In this document: in pieces, positions 26,513 to 35,465 of the stretch
Layout: each line of letters opens with the position of its first letter
How positions within the stretch are numbered: the stretch's first letter is position 1
Assembly: GCA_002310995.1 (NCBI GenBank)
Contig: DBYV01000008.1
Location: forward strand, 5,643 to 60,392
Reading direction: 5' to 3'
DNA: 54,750 nt
From: a bacterium UBP6_UBA1177
GTDB lineage: Bacteria; UBP6; UBA1177
The notes under the pieces: model-generated
Seen by the model: only the letters and a program-made list of their open reading frames with translations
Database searches by the model: none
What the model was told of the DNA's origin: nothing
Made by a program: the position numbers and the translations under genes

Positions 26513-27862
26513 ATGAGAAGAAAAATTTATGACGAGCTGCTTCAATGGAAACAAAAACGGCAAGGTAAAACCGCAATAATGATTGACGGCGCCAGGCGTA
26601 TCGGCAAAAGCTATATCGCCGAAGAGTTCGCAAAAAACGAGTATAAATCCTATATTCTCGTTGATTTCAACCATGCGGACAAACGCCTTATTGAAATATT
26701 TGACGAGTATCTTCCAAACCTTGATATGTTTTTCATGCAGCTTTCAACTTATTTCAGGATCAAACTTTATGAGAGAGAAACACTTATAATTTTTGACGAA
26801 GTCCAGCTTTATCCGAAGGCGAGAGCCGCCATCAAATATCTTGTTGCTGACGGCAGATTTGACTATATCGAAACAGGCTCTCTGGTCAGCATCAACCGCA
26901 ATGTTAAGGATATAGTCATTCCTTCCGAAGAGCACAGGATTCCGATGTATCCGATGGATTTTGAGGAATTTCTCTGGGCTTTGGGCGATGAAACGACTAT
27001 GCCGTTTATCAGATACTGCTTCGAACACAGGCAGCCGCTCGGACCGGTACACCGCAAAACAATGGATCTTTTCCGCCAGTATATGATTGTCGGCGGAATG
27101 CCGCAGGCTGTACTCGCATTTGTCGAAACAAAAAATTTCGATGAAGTTGATTCGGTAAAACGTGATATCCTGGCTTTATATCGTGCCGACATAGAAAAAT
27201 ATGCGGCAGGATACGAAACCAAAGTCAAAAGCATCTTTGACTGGATTCCTTCCGAGTTGCAGCGGCACGAAAAGCGGTTCAGGCTTTCAGATATTTCAGA
27301 AACGGCACGTTACCGCAGTTATGAAAGCTCGTTTTTCTGGCTTTCGGATGCCAAAATCGTCAACATCTGCTATGGTGTTACCGAACCGACAGTCGGTCTC
27401 AAAATGAGAACAGACATTGTTTCGCTCAAATGCTATATGGCTGATACGGGGCTTTTGATTTCGCATACTTTCGATGAAAAAACTATAGCCGCAGAAAAAC
27501 TTTACAGCAGGCTTCTGCTTGACAAACTTGAGATAAATAAAGGAATGCTTGTCGAAAACATTGTGGCCCAGATGCTCTGTGCGTCCGGTCATAAACTTTA
27601 TTTTTTCTCGTCTTATTCAAAAAGTGATGCCGCAGAGCGCATGGAAATAGATTTTCTCGTGCAGAAGCCCGCTCTCACAAACAGGCACAATATCTCACCG
27701 ATCGAGGTGAAATCGTCAACCAGATACACAACAACTTCGCTTGAGAAATTTTCGGCGAAATACGCGGAACAGGTTGCATCGCCGGTCGTTTTACACGCGT
27801 CAGATGTTGCGGAAAAAAACGGGATCCTTTATCTGCCGCTTTACATGACACCGCTTTTGTAG
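26513..27862 (+). CDS. AAA_14/DUF4143-family ATPase with C-terminal PD-(D/E)XK-like motif
   Basis: A 449-residue ATPase: Walker A GARRIGKS at 26-33, Walker B LIIFDEVQLY near 90, sensor ETGSLVSI, then FPLDFEEFL-type PMDFEEFLWAL, and the DUF4143 C-terminal half. Near residue 380-400, MEIDFLVQ and PIEVKSS give the D...ExK signature of a restriction-like nuclease fold. Family members are common, often in many divergent copies, and their function is not established. It follows polA by 135 nt, is preceded by three 33-nt-spaced repeats and ends 15 nt before a flavoprotein gene. Confidence 0.88.
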   Translation: MRRKIYDELLQWKQKRQGKTAIMIDGARRIGKSYIAEEFAKNEYKSYILVDFNHADKRLIEIFDEYLPNLDMFFMQLSTYFRIKLYERETLIIFDEVQLYPKARAAIKYLVADGRFDYIETGSLVSINRNVKDIVIPSEEHRIPMYPMDFEEFLWALGDETTMPFIRYCFEHRQPLGPVHRKTMDLFRQYMIVGGMPQAVLAFVETKNFDEVDSVKRDILALYRADIEKYAAGYETKVKSIFDWIPSELQRHEKRFRLSDISETARYRSYESSFFWLSDAKIVNICYGVTEPTVGLKMRTDIVSLKCYMADTGLLISHTFDEKTIAAEKLYSRLLLDKLEINKGMLVENIVAQMLCASGHKLYFFSSYSKSDAAERMEIDFLVQKPALTNRHNISPIEVKSSTRYTTTSLEKFSAKYAEQVASPVVLHASDVAEKNGILYLPLYMTPLL

Positions 27863-27877
27863 TTGAGGAGGGGAAGC

Positions 27878-29167
27878 ATGAAAACAAAAACACTCATTTT
27901 AGGTGCCGGCCTCACCGGCTTGTCGGCTGCGTATCACGCGAAAGGAACTGATTTTATCGTTGTCGAGAAGAGTGATCATGTCGGCGGGATCTGCACGAGC
28001 GAGCATAAAAACGGCTTTATTTTTGACCGTACTGGGCATTGGTTTCACGTGAAAACATCCGAGGTTCGTTCACTGATGACGCGGCTTTTCGGGCAAAATA
28101 CAGTTGAAATCGAGCGCAAAACTTTTGTCTTTTCGCACAACGTTTTTACGCAGTATCCTTTCCAGTCTAACACTTTCGGTCTGCCGCCGCAGGTGATAAA
28201 GGAGTGCGTTTTGGGCTTTGTCAAAGCATACTACGAAAACGACAAGTCAAAGGCGAAGGAAAATTTCTACGAATGGTGCATGGCCTATCTCGGAGAAGGA
28301 ATTTCAAAGCATTTCATGATCCCTTACAACACGAAGATCTACACCGTCCACCCGAAGGATTACGCAAGCCACTGGTGCGACTATTATGTGCCGAAACCCA
28401 CGCTGGAGCAGGTGATAGAGGGTGCTGTGACCGCGCCGGAACAGAAAAATATCGGTTACAATGCAAAATTTTTCTATCCGAAGGAAAACGGTATCGGAGA
28501 ACTTCCGAAAAAGCTTTTTGATCTCTGTGAAAAAGAGAAATTCATCTTCAACGCAGAGCCTGTTTCGATAGATGCGGCGCAGAAAAAGGTGAAATTAAGC
28601 AACGGAATGGAAATCGTGTATGAAAAACTCATAAGCACGATCCCGCTCAACAAATTTCTGAAACTTCTGACCGATTCGGCAGAGCTTCCGGCTCGCGATA
28701 TCGCCGACAGAATGAAAATCGCGCATGTCAGCTATTTCAATGCCGCTTTCAAAAAGCCGTGCGGACATCCGGGACACTGGTTTTACATTCCGGAAGAAAA
28801 ATTCATGCCTTACAGAGTCGGTTCTTTTTCCAATATTTACAATAAGTTGGCTCCAGAGGGCAAAGGGAGCGCGTATATCGAATTCACCCATCAGGAAGAA
28901 AATATCGACACCGGACTTTTCTACAAAAAAAGCGTTGAACTCCTACTTGCGATGGGGCTCATCACTTCTGAAAACGACATCGAATTCATGGATTACCGCA
29001 AGATCGATGCCGGATACGTGATCTACCACAAAGAATACTTCGACGACATGGCTCTCATCGAAAAATGGTGTGCTCAGAACTCCGTCAGACTTGCCGGAAG
29101 ATACGGAAAATGGACCTATTCCGCGATGGAAGACGCCATTCTGGACGGAATGAAAGCGGTGAAATAA
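27878..29167 (+). CDS. FAD-dependent oxidoreductase, UDP-galactopyranose mutase/amine oxidase-like
   Basis: A 429-residue flavoprotein. The FAD-binding start is LILGAGLTGLSAAYHA, followed by the second nucleotide motif IVVEKSDHVGGIC and a conserved GHWFHV region; the C-terminal half has a VGSFSNIYNKLAP segment. The plan is that of the protoporphyrinogen oxidase/UGM superfamily members often found in polysaccharide loci. It may rearrange or oxidise a nucleotide sugar for the adjacent glycan locus; substrate unknown. ATG 27878 is chosen for GAGGAGGGG just upstream. It is sandwiched between two DUF4143 ATPase genes. Confidence 0.82.
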   Translation: MKTKTLILGAGLTGLSAAYHAKGTDFIVVEKSDHVGGICTSEHKNGFIFDRTGHWFHVKTSEVRSLMTRLFGQNTVEIERKTFVFSHNVFTQYPFQSNTFGLPPQVIKECVLGFVKAYYENDKSKAKENFYEWCMAYLGEGISKHFMIPYNTKIYTVHPKDYASHWCDYYVPKPTLEQVIEGAVTAPEQKNIGYNAKFFYPKENGIGELPKKLFDLCEKEKFIFNAEPVSIDAAQKKVKLSNGMEIVYEKLISTIPLNKFLKLLTDSAELPARDIADRMKIAHVSYFNAAFKKPCGHPGHWFYIPEEKFMPYRVGSFSNIYNKLAPEGKGSAYIEFTHQEENIDTGLFYKKSVELLLAMGLITSENDIEFMDYRKIDAGYVIYHKEYFDDMALIEKWCAQNSVRLAGRYGKWTYSAMEDAILDGMKAVK

Positions 29168-29175
29168 GATCAAAA

Positions 29176-29254
29176 TATTGAAAAGTTGGTGTTTTTAACC
29201 AAAAAATATGTTGAAAAGTTGACTTTTTAAGCCAATAATTATATTGAAAAGTTG
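29176..29254 (+). repeat. three direct repeats, 33-nt period, before second AAA/DUF4143 gene
   Basis: TTGAAAAGTTG occurs at 29178-29188, 29211-29221 and 29244-29254, exactly 33 nt apart, in the 107-nt gap before the ATPase gene. Units 1 and 2 agree at 25 of 33 positions, including TTTT and CCAA in the part between cores, so this looks like a tandem 33-mer with a conserved 11-nt core. The third unit runs into the ribosome-binding site GAGGAGG (29262-29268), and its core starts 31 nt before the ATG. Confidence 0.93.
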
Positions 29255-29274
29255 GTTTTTCGAGGAGGTGAAGT

Positions 29275-30591
29275 ATGCTTTTCCGTAAAATTGAGGCCGT
29301 TATCGAAGCTCATTTGAAATCGGATTCGGATAAAATTCTGCTGATTGACGGGGCGAGACAGGTCGGTAAAACCTATATTATCCGCTATGTAGGAAAAAAA
29401 CTTTTCAAAAATTTCATAGAAATCAACCTTGCCGAGGATTTTATCGGCCGGAAGTTGTTTTACAAAGCGAAAAGTGTCGAGGATTTTTATCTCCAGTTGA
29501 GCATGGTTGCCGGAGACAGGATGCAGCAGCGCGAAAATACGCTGGTTTTTCTCGACGAGATCCAGGTTTATCCCCATCTTCTGACAATGCTCAAGTTTCT
29601 CTCGCAGGAAAGGCGTTTTACCTTCATCGCAAGCGGCTCTCTGCTTGGTGTCACGCTTTCGGAGACAAGTTCGATTCCTATGGGAAGTATCAGAAAAATC
29701 AGAATGTTTCCGCTTGATTTCGAAGAATTTCTCTATGCGAACGGCATGAACAGTTTTGCTGTTTCTATTCTCCGCGAGAAATTTGAGAAACTTGAAACTC
29801 TTGACGAGGCTGTTCATGAAAAAGTGCTGGATTTATTCAGAAAATATCTTTTAGTCGGCGGTCTTCCAGATGCTGTAAACACCTATATTTCGACATTCAA
29901 CATTCAGGCTGTGCGCGAAATACAGGCTGAAATCCACGAATACTACGCAGCAGACGCGTCGAAATATGATAGTGAAAGAAAGCTGAAAATCAGGCGCATC
30001 TACGACCTTGTTCCTTCAAATATGGAAAACAGGAAAAAGCGCATCATTGCCAAAGAAATAGAGAACAAAAAGGGGAAAATCTTCAGTGATTATCAGGATG
30101 AATTTGATTATCTCATCAGTTCCGGCATCACTTTGCCCGTTCAGGCGATATCGACCCCCGTTTTTCCGCTGATCGAGTCTTCCGGCAAAAACCTGCTGAA
30201 ACTTTATCTGAATGATGTCGGCATCTTAAGCGGCATTCTCTACGGCAGCAACATCCGCGCGGTTTTTGATGACGAAAGAAGTATCAATCTGGGAACGCTC
30301 TATGAAAGTGTTGTCGCGCAGGAACTTGCGGCGCACAAGCACAACCTTTTCTATTACGACAACCGCAGCAAAGGCGAGGTCGATTATCTGATCGACGATT
30401 ACGACTCACTTTCCGCTGTTCCGATCGAGGTGAAATCGGGTAGGGACTACACCATCCACAGCGCACTCAGCAACTTTGTTTCCAACGACGACTACAATGT
30501 GAAAAAGGCGTATGTTCTTTCAAACGAAAGAATCGTGACCCGAAAAGGCAAAATCATCTATCTTCCGGTCTATTTCGTGATGTTTTTCTGA
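29275..30591 (+). CDS. AAA_14/DUF4143-family ATPase with C-terminal PD-(D/E)XK-like motif (second paralogue)
   Basis: A 438-residue relative of the protein at 26513 with low overall similarity but the same motif order: Walker A GARQVGKT at 26-33, Walker B LVFLDEIQVYPH, sensor ASGSLLGV, FPLDFEEFLYA, LNDVGILSG, and near the end GEVDYLIDDYD with PIEVKSG (D...ExK). The strong GAGGAGG site supports the start. It converges on the polysaccharide locus with only 3 nt between stop codons. The two paralogues bracket one flavoprotein gene and each has its own 33-nt repeat array. Confidence 0.88.
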   Translation: MLFRKIEAVIEAHLKSDSDKILLIDGARQVGKTYIIRYVGKKLFKNFIEINLAEDFIGRKLFYKAKSVEDFYLQLSMVAGDRMQQRENTLVFLDEIQVYPHLLTMLKFLSQERRFTFIASGSLLGVTLSETSSIPMGSIRKIRMFPLDFEEFLYANGMNSFAVSILREKFEKLETLDEAVHEKVLDLFRKYLLVGGLPDAVNTYISTFNIQAVREIQAEIHEYYAADASKYDSERKLKIRRIYDLVPSNMENRKKRIIAKEIENKKGKIFSDYQDEFDYLISSGITLPVQAISTPVFPLIESSGKNLLKLYLNDVGILSGILYGSNIRAVFDDERSINLGTLYESVVAQELAAHKHNLFYYDNRSKGEVDYLIDDYDSLSAVPIEVKSGRDYTIHSALSNFVSNDDYNVKKAYVLSNERIVTRKGKIIYLPVYFVMFF

Positions 30592-30594
30592 GGT

Positions 30595-31821
30595 TTAGTT
30601 GTTGATTTTGTAGGAAAGGAGCTCTTTATAAAGTTCAAAATATTCATCAGCCATTTTTTCTTTAGCAAATTTTTTACTTGCTTCAACCGCATTTTCTGAC
30701 ATTTTTTCTCTTAAATTGTAATCATCAAGAAGTTTTTCAAGAGCGGATGTGAGCATTTCCACGTTTTTATACTCGACAATAAATCCGGTTTTGTTGTTTT
30801 CAACGATCTCGGGAACTCCGCCGGTTTCAAAAGTGACTACTGGAAGTCCGCACGACATTGCTTCAACAATTGTCATTCCGAATGTTTCTGCCAAAGTAGG
30901 GAAGAGATAGATATCTGCTGCGGAATAGAGCATAGCCATGGTGTTGGTTTCTTTTACATATCCGAAATCAAGCCAGTTTTCTGAATTTTGACCGCTTTCT
31001 CCACCAATATTTAAGAATAGAATATCATTTCGGTTTTTTAGTTGTTTAAAAGATTGGAAAACAAATTCTCCACCTTTAAACGGATTTTTTACTCCGCCGT
31101 TGGCGGAAAAGAGAACGATTTTTTTATCTTTGGGCAGTTTGAGTGCTTTTCTTGCTTCGGATTTATCTGCTTTTGTGAAATTTTCAAGGTCGATCCCGTT
31201 GTAGATCAGGCGTATATCTTTGTTTTTTAAAAAACTTTGCTCAACGCATTTTTTCAGCCAGAGTGACGGAGTGACGATCGTGAAATCGGCTAAGTTATAG
31301 ATTTTGTTTTTGTAATTCCAAAGAGCACTTGTTCTATCTTTTTTGATTGAAGGATAAATATCCAGCCTTTCACAGTTTCCGCATCCTGTTTTCCATTTTT
31401 CACACTCAAAAGAGTGTGCGCAGTGCCCTGTAATCGGGAACATATCGTGAAAAGTCCAGACAATTGGAGCAATTTTTGAAAGTTTCGGCAAAAGATTTGT
31501 CTGGAAATATCCACCGTGAATATTGTGAAGGTGAATTAAATCCGGCTCGAACCCAGAGGCATATTTTAGAATTTTTGATGATGAAATAGGGATGAAATAA
31601 TATTGAAATCCAAATAAGTCGCTGAATTTACTAAAACATTTTTCTAAAAACCAAACCGGCTTTGATCGTGTTGCAATGACATTGTTTTTGTTGGAAAACT
31701 TTTCTGAAACCAAAAAATTGATTTCCGCCCCATGTTTTTCAATCAGCAGTCCAGAGAGGTTGTTGGCGAGCAGGGCGGCTCCTCCTTTAATATCGGCAGT
31801 ACTTATAAAAAGAATTTTCAT
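30595..31821 (-). CDS. family 4 glycosyltransferase, last gene of polysaccharide locus
   Basis: A 408-residue GT-B transferase. Motifs: IHLHNIHGGYFQTNLL, PIVWTFHDMFPITGHCAHSF with a CGNC pair, the donor-domain start IVLFSANGGVKNPFKGG, and E-x7-E in ETFGMTIVE. The middle and much of the C-terminus are nearly identical to the protein at 36950-38164, while the first 100 residues differ, so the pair probably uses the same kind of donor on different acceptors. Its start overlaps the upstream gene by ATGA. Transcription runs leftwards from the locus, ending 3 nt from the convergent ATPase gene. Confidence 0.92.
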   Translation of the reverse strand: MKILFISTADIKGGAALLANNLSGLLIEKHGAEINFLVSEKFSNKNNVIATRSKPVWFLEKCFSKFSDLFGFQYYFIPISSSKILKYASGFEPDLIHLHNIHGGYFQTNLLPKLSKIAPIVWTFHDMFPITGHCAHSFECEKWKTGCGNCERLDIYPSIKKDRTSALWNYKNKIYNLADFTIVTPSLWLKKCVEQSFLKNKDIRLIYNGIDLENFTKADKSEARKALKLPKDKKIVLFSANGGVKNPFKGGEFVFQSFKQLKNRNDILFLNIGGESGQNSENWLDFGYVKETNTMAMLYSAADIYLFPTLAETFGMTIVEAMSCGLPVVTFETGGVPEIVENNKTGFIVEYKNVEMLTSALEKLLDDYNLREKMSENAVEASKKFAKEKMADEYFELYKELLSYKINN

Positions 31822-32738
31822 GCTTTTCTTCTTAAAATTATGAGCCAGTTTTTAATTTTGCGGCGTAGGATGTCTTTCAAACCGTATTTGTAATTTGATG
31901 CCAATAAGTTGTTGATTCTGTTGTCAAAATCCAATTTTTTCGGAAAGTTGAAATCAACTGAGGAAAGATCTTCTGAAACTACAAAGTTGCTTTTTTTCAC
32001 ATTGCCGCAATGAGTTCCGCTACCGTCAAGACCGATATTTTCAACAAAAGTTTTTGTCGGAAAAACGGTATATTTATCTTTCAAGGCATTATCTGCATAA
32101 AACCGTATGGCCCAGGAATCAATAAAACCTTCCATCTGTAATTTCAATAAATAAGGAGCATCTTGTCCGCCAAGCTGCAGTTTTTTCCAAAGTTTCCGGT
32201 CTTTTTTTATCTTTTCCCATTGCAGCATATCCCAATCAACATCGTTCCAGCGGTCTTTCCATGTTCCCCAGCCCCAACTCGAATTTCTGTAAGCTAAAAA
32301 CAGAAAATCCTTGCAGATTTCAGCCATTCTTTCATTAGGAACAAACCCTGAAACGCAGTATATCCGCTTGTCATTTTCATATCTGTTCAGTGCTTCGTTC
32401 ATAAATTCAAGGAAGTTTGGTGCTGTGAGGATATCATCCTCTATGATTATCGCTTTCCCGTGCTCGTTTATGACCTTTGTGATGCCTGAAATTATGGAAT
32501 CTGCGCATCCGATGTTGGTTTCGGCTTCGGTGACTATAACTTCTTTAAAACCATCGATTTCATTGATAATTTCTCGAACTTTGTTCACGTTTTCGAAGTC
32601 TTTTTCCTTCTTTGCGGCATCGGAAAAAACATAAAGAAGAGAATCTTTTGCAAGAGTATTTTTTTTCAGTGCATTTAGCACCGTTTCCGTGTGTTGCGGA
32701 CGGTTGTAAACAAAAAAAACTATCGGCGCGAAAGTCAT
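31818..32738 (-). CDS. GNT-I-like glycosyltransferase
   Basis: A 306-residue GT-A-fold protein beginning APIVFFVYNRPQHTETVL, with the acidic metal motif AIIIEDDILTAPNF and the SWGWGTWKDRW segment shared by a bacterial family related to GT13 (GNT-I). It is a clear paralogue of the protein at 38161-39081. Probably adds one sugar to the growing glycan on the cytoplasmic side; specificity unknown. It overlaps the downstream transferase by 4 nt, the same arrangement as in the paralogous pair. Confidence 0.82.
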   Translation of the reverse strand: MTFAPIVFFVYNRPQHTETVLNALKKNTLAKDSLLYVFSDAAKKEKDFENVNKVREIINEIDGFKEVIVTEAETNIGCADSIISGITKVINEHGKAIIIEDDILTAPNFLEFMNEALNRYENDKRIYCVSGFVPNERMAEICKDFLFLAYRNSSWGWGTWKDRWNDVDWDMLQWEKIKKDRKLWKKLQLGGQDAPYLLKLQMEGFIDSWAIRFYADNALKDKYTVFPTKTFVENIGLDGSGTHCGNVKKSNFVVSEDLSSVDFNFPKKLDFDNRINNLLASNYKYGLKDILRRKIKNWLIILRRKA

Positions 32739-33653
32739 TTATTTGCCCCCAAGTTTCTTATCCATTTCAAAATATCCTTTCCGGTATGCGATTTTTTCCT
32801 TCAGCAGAACAGATTTTGTCGTTAGTTTTTTTGAAAAAATATCTATAAAGAAATCTGCAACAATCATGGAAAAATAAGTTAAGTATTTGAAATAATGGCT
32901 GAAAAAAGGTTTTCTGCCAAAGATGAATCTTGCTGTCATCCCCATTTTTTTGGCTCTTTCTTTTCTTTTTTCAATATCGTAATTGTTGCTGTTCATCCTG
33001 TGATAGATGACAATTCCCGGGTTATAATACAGTTTGAATCCTGCATTTTTTGCCCGTTGGCAGAGATCGGTGTCTTCACCCATCATCAAAAAACCATCTT
33101 TCATGTCGAAATCATTGGAAAATCCATTCAGGTTTCCCAAAACTTCTTTTTTGAAAGCGATATTTCCTCCTGCAAGATAACAATCCTGTCTTTGATTTAA
33201 CAATCCTTTGGGCCGGTTTTTGTTTGTTCCGCCCATTGAATCTGTGAACCAGTCTGGCGGAGTTTCATCATATTTAATTTCATAAATTCCGCCGATAATA
33301 TCAGGTTTCTCTTCTATTTGAAAATCCTTTTCGATACTTTCAAGCCAGTTAGGTGCGGCAATTTCGTCATCATCAATAAATGCAATTATATCTCCTGAAG
33401 CTTGTTTCCAGCCGCAGTTGCGCGGTGCCGAATATCCGATAGTTTTTTCTCTCAAGTATTTAATATTAATACTATTTTTTACAAATTCTTTTGCAACAGC
33501 TTCGGTGTTGTCAGTTGAATTATTGTCAACAATTATTATTTCAAAGCGGTTTTTATTGATGGTTTGGTTGATTAGAGAATCAACGCAGTCAACCAGAAGA
33601 GTAGCGCGGTTGTGAGTACATATTATAACTGAAATTTTAGGTGTTTCTGTCAT
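32739..33653 (-). CDS. family 2 glycosyltransferase
   Basis: A 304-residue GT-A glycosyltransferase: ISVIICTHNRATLLVDCVDS start, IIIVDNNSTDNTE, the metal-binding IAFIDDDEIAAPNW and a GEDTDLCQRA acceptor-side motif typical of rhamnosyl/galactosyltransferase-like GT2 enzymes. A hydrophobic segment near residue 265 may attach it to the membrane. The gene abuts its downstream neighbour without a gap. It has no obvious counterpart in the second transferase block. Confidence 0.9.
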   Translation of the reverse strand: MTETPKISVIICTHNRATLLVDCVDSLINQTINKNRFEIIIVDNNSTDNTEAVAKEFVKNSINIKYLREKTIGYSAPRNCGWKQASGDIIAFIDDDEIAAPNWLESIEKDFQIEEKPDIIGGIYEIKYDETPPDWFTDSMGGTNKNRPKGLLNQRQDCYLAGGNIAFKKEVLGNLNGFSNDFDMKDGFLMMGEDTDLCQRAKNAGFKLYYNPGIVIYHRMNSNNYDIEKRKERAKKMGMTARFIFGRKPFFSHYFKYLTYFSMIVADFFIDIFSKKLTTKSVLLKEKIAYRKGYFEMDKKLGGK

Positions 33654-33659
33654 TTTTCC

Positions 33660-34673
33660 TCAAAACTTTATTAAAGCCCTAACAAAAAGCCTGCAATTAT
33701 CCTTCAAAGAGAGTTTTTTGCAATACAAGACTGATTTGAAAAATATTCCAAGTATTTTTAGTCCGTTATAGGTTGATTTTCGGCATGCCTCAAACCAGTA
33801 TTTTTGTATGACTCCATTAACAGCTTTTTTATCAAAATAATTATTCTTTGATAACAAATTTTTTAATGAAATCAGCGAGCTTTCAATCTCTGCAATTTCT
33901 TCTAAAGCGATTTTTGATGTTTTCTTTGCTTTCCTCAGATCTTTAATCGTATTTTCTTCAAGTTTTATTCCGAGTCTTTCGGCATGTTCTTTAATGACCT
34001 GAATGGAAAGTTGTTCCATTTTTTCGGTATTGCTTTTTGAAAGACCCTTCGAATTTATCCGGTATTTCACTAGAAATTTGGCGATGTTGGCGATTTCAGA
34101 ATATTCCGAAATTTTTGAATAGAGATCAAAATCTTCTGCTACGGGGAATTTCGAATCATAAAAATCCTGAGGCAGACGACTTTTTCTTATCATGACGGAT
34201 GAGCTCAAAAAAGGAGAGTGGAAAAATAACTCAATTTTTAGTTTTTGAGGATCTGTTTCAAACTGCCATTTTCTAATTTTATTGCCGTTTTCGTCTATTA
34301 TTATCGGAAATGCTCCCGCCATTCCGATTTCAGGATGCGCTTCCAAAAAATTTATCTGTTTTTCCAATCTTTTTTCAAATGCAATGTCATCGCTGTCAAG
34401 CCAAGCAATATACTTGCCTTTTGAAAGGCTTATCAGCTTGTTCCGTGACTCCACGACCCCGAGATTTTTTTCATTCTGATAAACTTTTATGCGCGAATCT
34501 TGTTGTTCAAAATTTTTAATAATCCTAGAACTTTTATCTGTTGAGGTATCGTCAAGAATCAAAAATTCAAAATCCTTAAAAGTCTGGTTCAGAATGCTTT
34601 CTATCGCTTCTGCGACAAAAAGCTCGGAATTGAAAACCGGCATTAAAACTGAAAGGATTGGTGTTTTATCCAT
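33660..34673 (-). CDS. family 2 glycosyltransferase
   Basis: A 337-residue GT-A transferase: LSVLMPVFNSELFVAEAIES, FLILDDTSTDKS and YIAWLDSDDIAFEKR carry the nucleotide and metal contacts. The C-terminal third is Lys/Ser-rich and helical, with no recognisable domain. It overlaps the start of the upstream gene by 8 nt and lies 6 nt before the next, so it is within one operon. Its place in the order matches the GT2 at 39081-40022. Confidence 0.9.
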   Translation of the reverse strand: MDKTPILSVLMPVFNSELFVAEAIESILNQTFKDFEFLILDDTSTDKSSRIIKNFEQQDSRIKVYQNEKNLGVVESRNKLISLSKGKYIAWLDSDDIAFEKRLEKQINFLEAHPEIGMAGAFPIIIDENGNKIRKWQFETDPQKLKIELFFHSPFLSSSVMIRKSRLPQDFYDSKFPVAEDFDLYSKISEYSEIANIAKFLVKYRINSKGLSKSNTEKMEQLSIQVIKEHAERLGIKLEENTIKDLRKAKKTSKIALEEIAEIESSLISLKNLLSKNNYFDKKAVNGVIQKYWFEACRKSTYNGLKILGIFFKSVLYCKKLSLKDNCRLFVRALIKF

Positions 34674-35430
34674 AAATTTTCACTCCCATTTTACGAAGTC
34701 TGCGCCGTATAAGCTGATAGAGCCAAGAGGAGTAAACAAAGGTTTCAAAAGAAGAATAAAAATGTTTTTGGATAATTGTTCTTTCTTCTTTCACAAGATC
34801 TGTTGCGGTGGAACTTATACCGGAAATGTCGTAATATGCGGCAGTTATCGGCAGATGTTCTTTTTTAAGACTTTTGTCTGCCATGATTTTTAAAAGCATT
34901 TCATAATCAGCTGTAAGTTTGAATTTTTCATTGAATCCGCCGAATTTTTCAATAACGCTTCTTTTATAGAAAGATGCCTGATGGCAGATGCAGTCTCTGA
35001 AAAGAAAGTATTTATCAATCTGATTAAATTTTTTAATTTTTGTTTCGGATAAGTTGTCGGAATAACAAGTTAGAATGTCGGTATATAAAAAATCTAAATC
35101 ACTTCCATCAAACTTTTTCAGTACCAAAGAAATAACTTTTTCATCAAAAAGTTTGTCTCCGGCATTGAGGAAATAAACGATTTCCCCGCTCGTCATTTGG
35201 ACGGCTTTATTCATTGCGTTGTATATTCCTGAATCGGGCTCACTTAACCATTTTATCGGATATTTATTTGAATATTGCTTAATAATTTCAACTGTTTTGT
35301 CCTTAGAGGCTCCGTCAACGACAATATATTCAATGTTTTCGCAGAAACAGTTCTGCGCCACAACGCTGAGAAGCGTTCTTTCTATCGCGTTTTCAGCGTT
35401 TTTACAGACTGTGATGATTGAAATTTTCAT
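34666..35430 (-). CDS. family 2 glycosyltransferase (WcaA-like), block copy
   Basis: A 254-residue GT-A transferase starting ISIITVCKNAENAIERTLLS, with EYIVVDGASKDKTVE, SEPDSGIYNAMNKA and YFLNAGDKLFDEKV. The first 100 residues are very close to those of the protein at 40019-40831, while the C-terminal halves differ, consistent with duplication followed by divergence on the acceptor side. This group often includes enzymes acting early in capsule or O-antigen assembly; specificity cannot be told. Confidence 0.91.
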   Translation of the reverse strand: MKISIITVCKNAENAIERTLLSVVAQNCFCENIEYIVVDGASKDKTVEIIKQYSNKYPIKWLSEPDSGIYNAMNKAVQMTSGEIVYFLNAGDKLFDEKVISLVLKKFDGSDLDFLYTDILTCYSDNLSETKIKKFNQIDKYFLFRDCICHQASFYKRSVIEKFGGFNEKFKLTADYEMLLKIMADKSLKKEHLPITAAYYDISGISSTATDLVKEERTIIQKHFYSSFETFVYSSWLYQLIRRRLRKMGVKIYG

Positions 35431-35465
35431 TTCAAAAGCTCTAATAACACAATATCTTGCAATAA

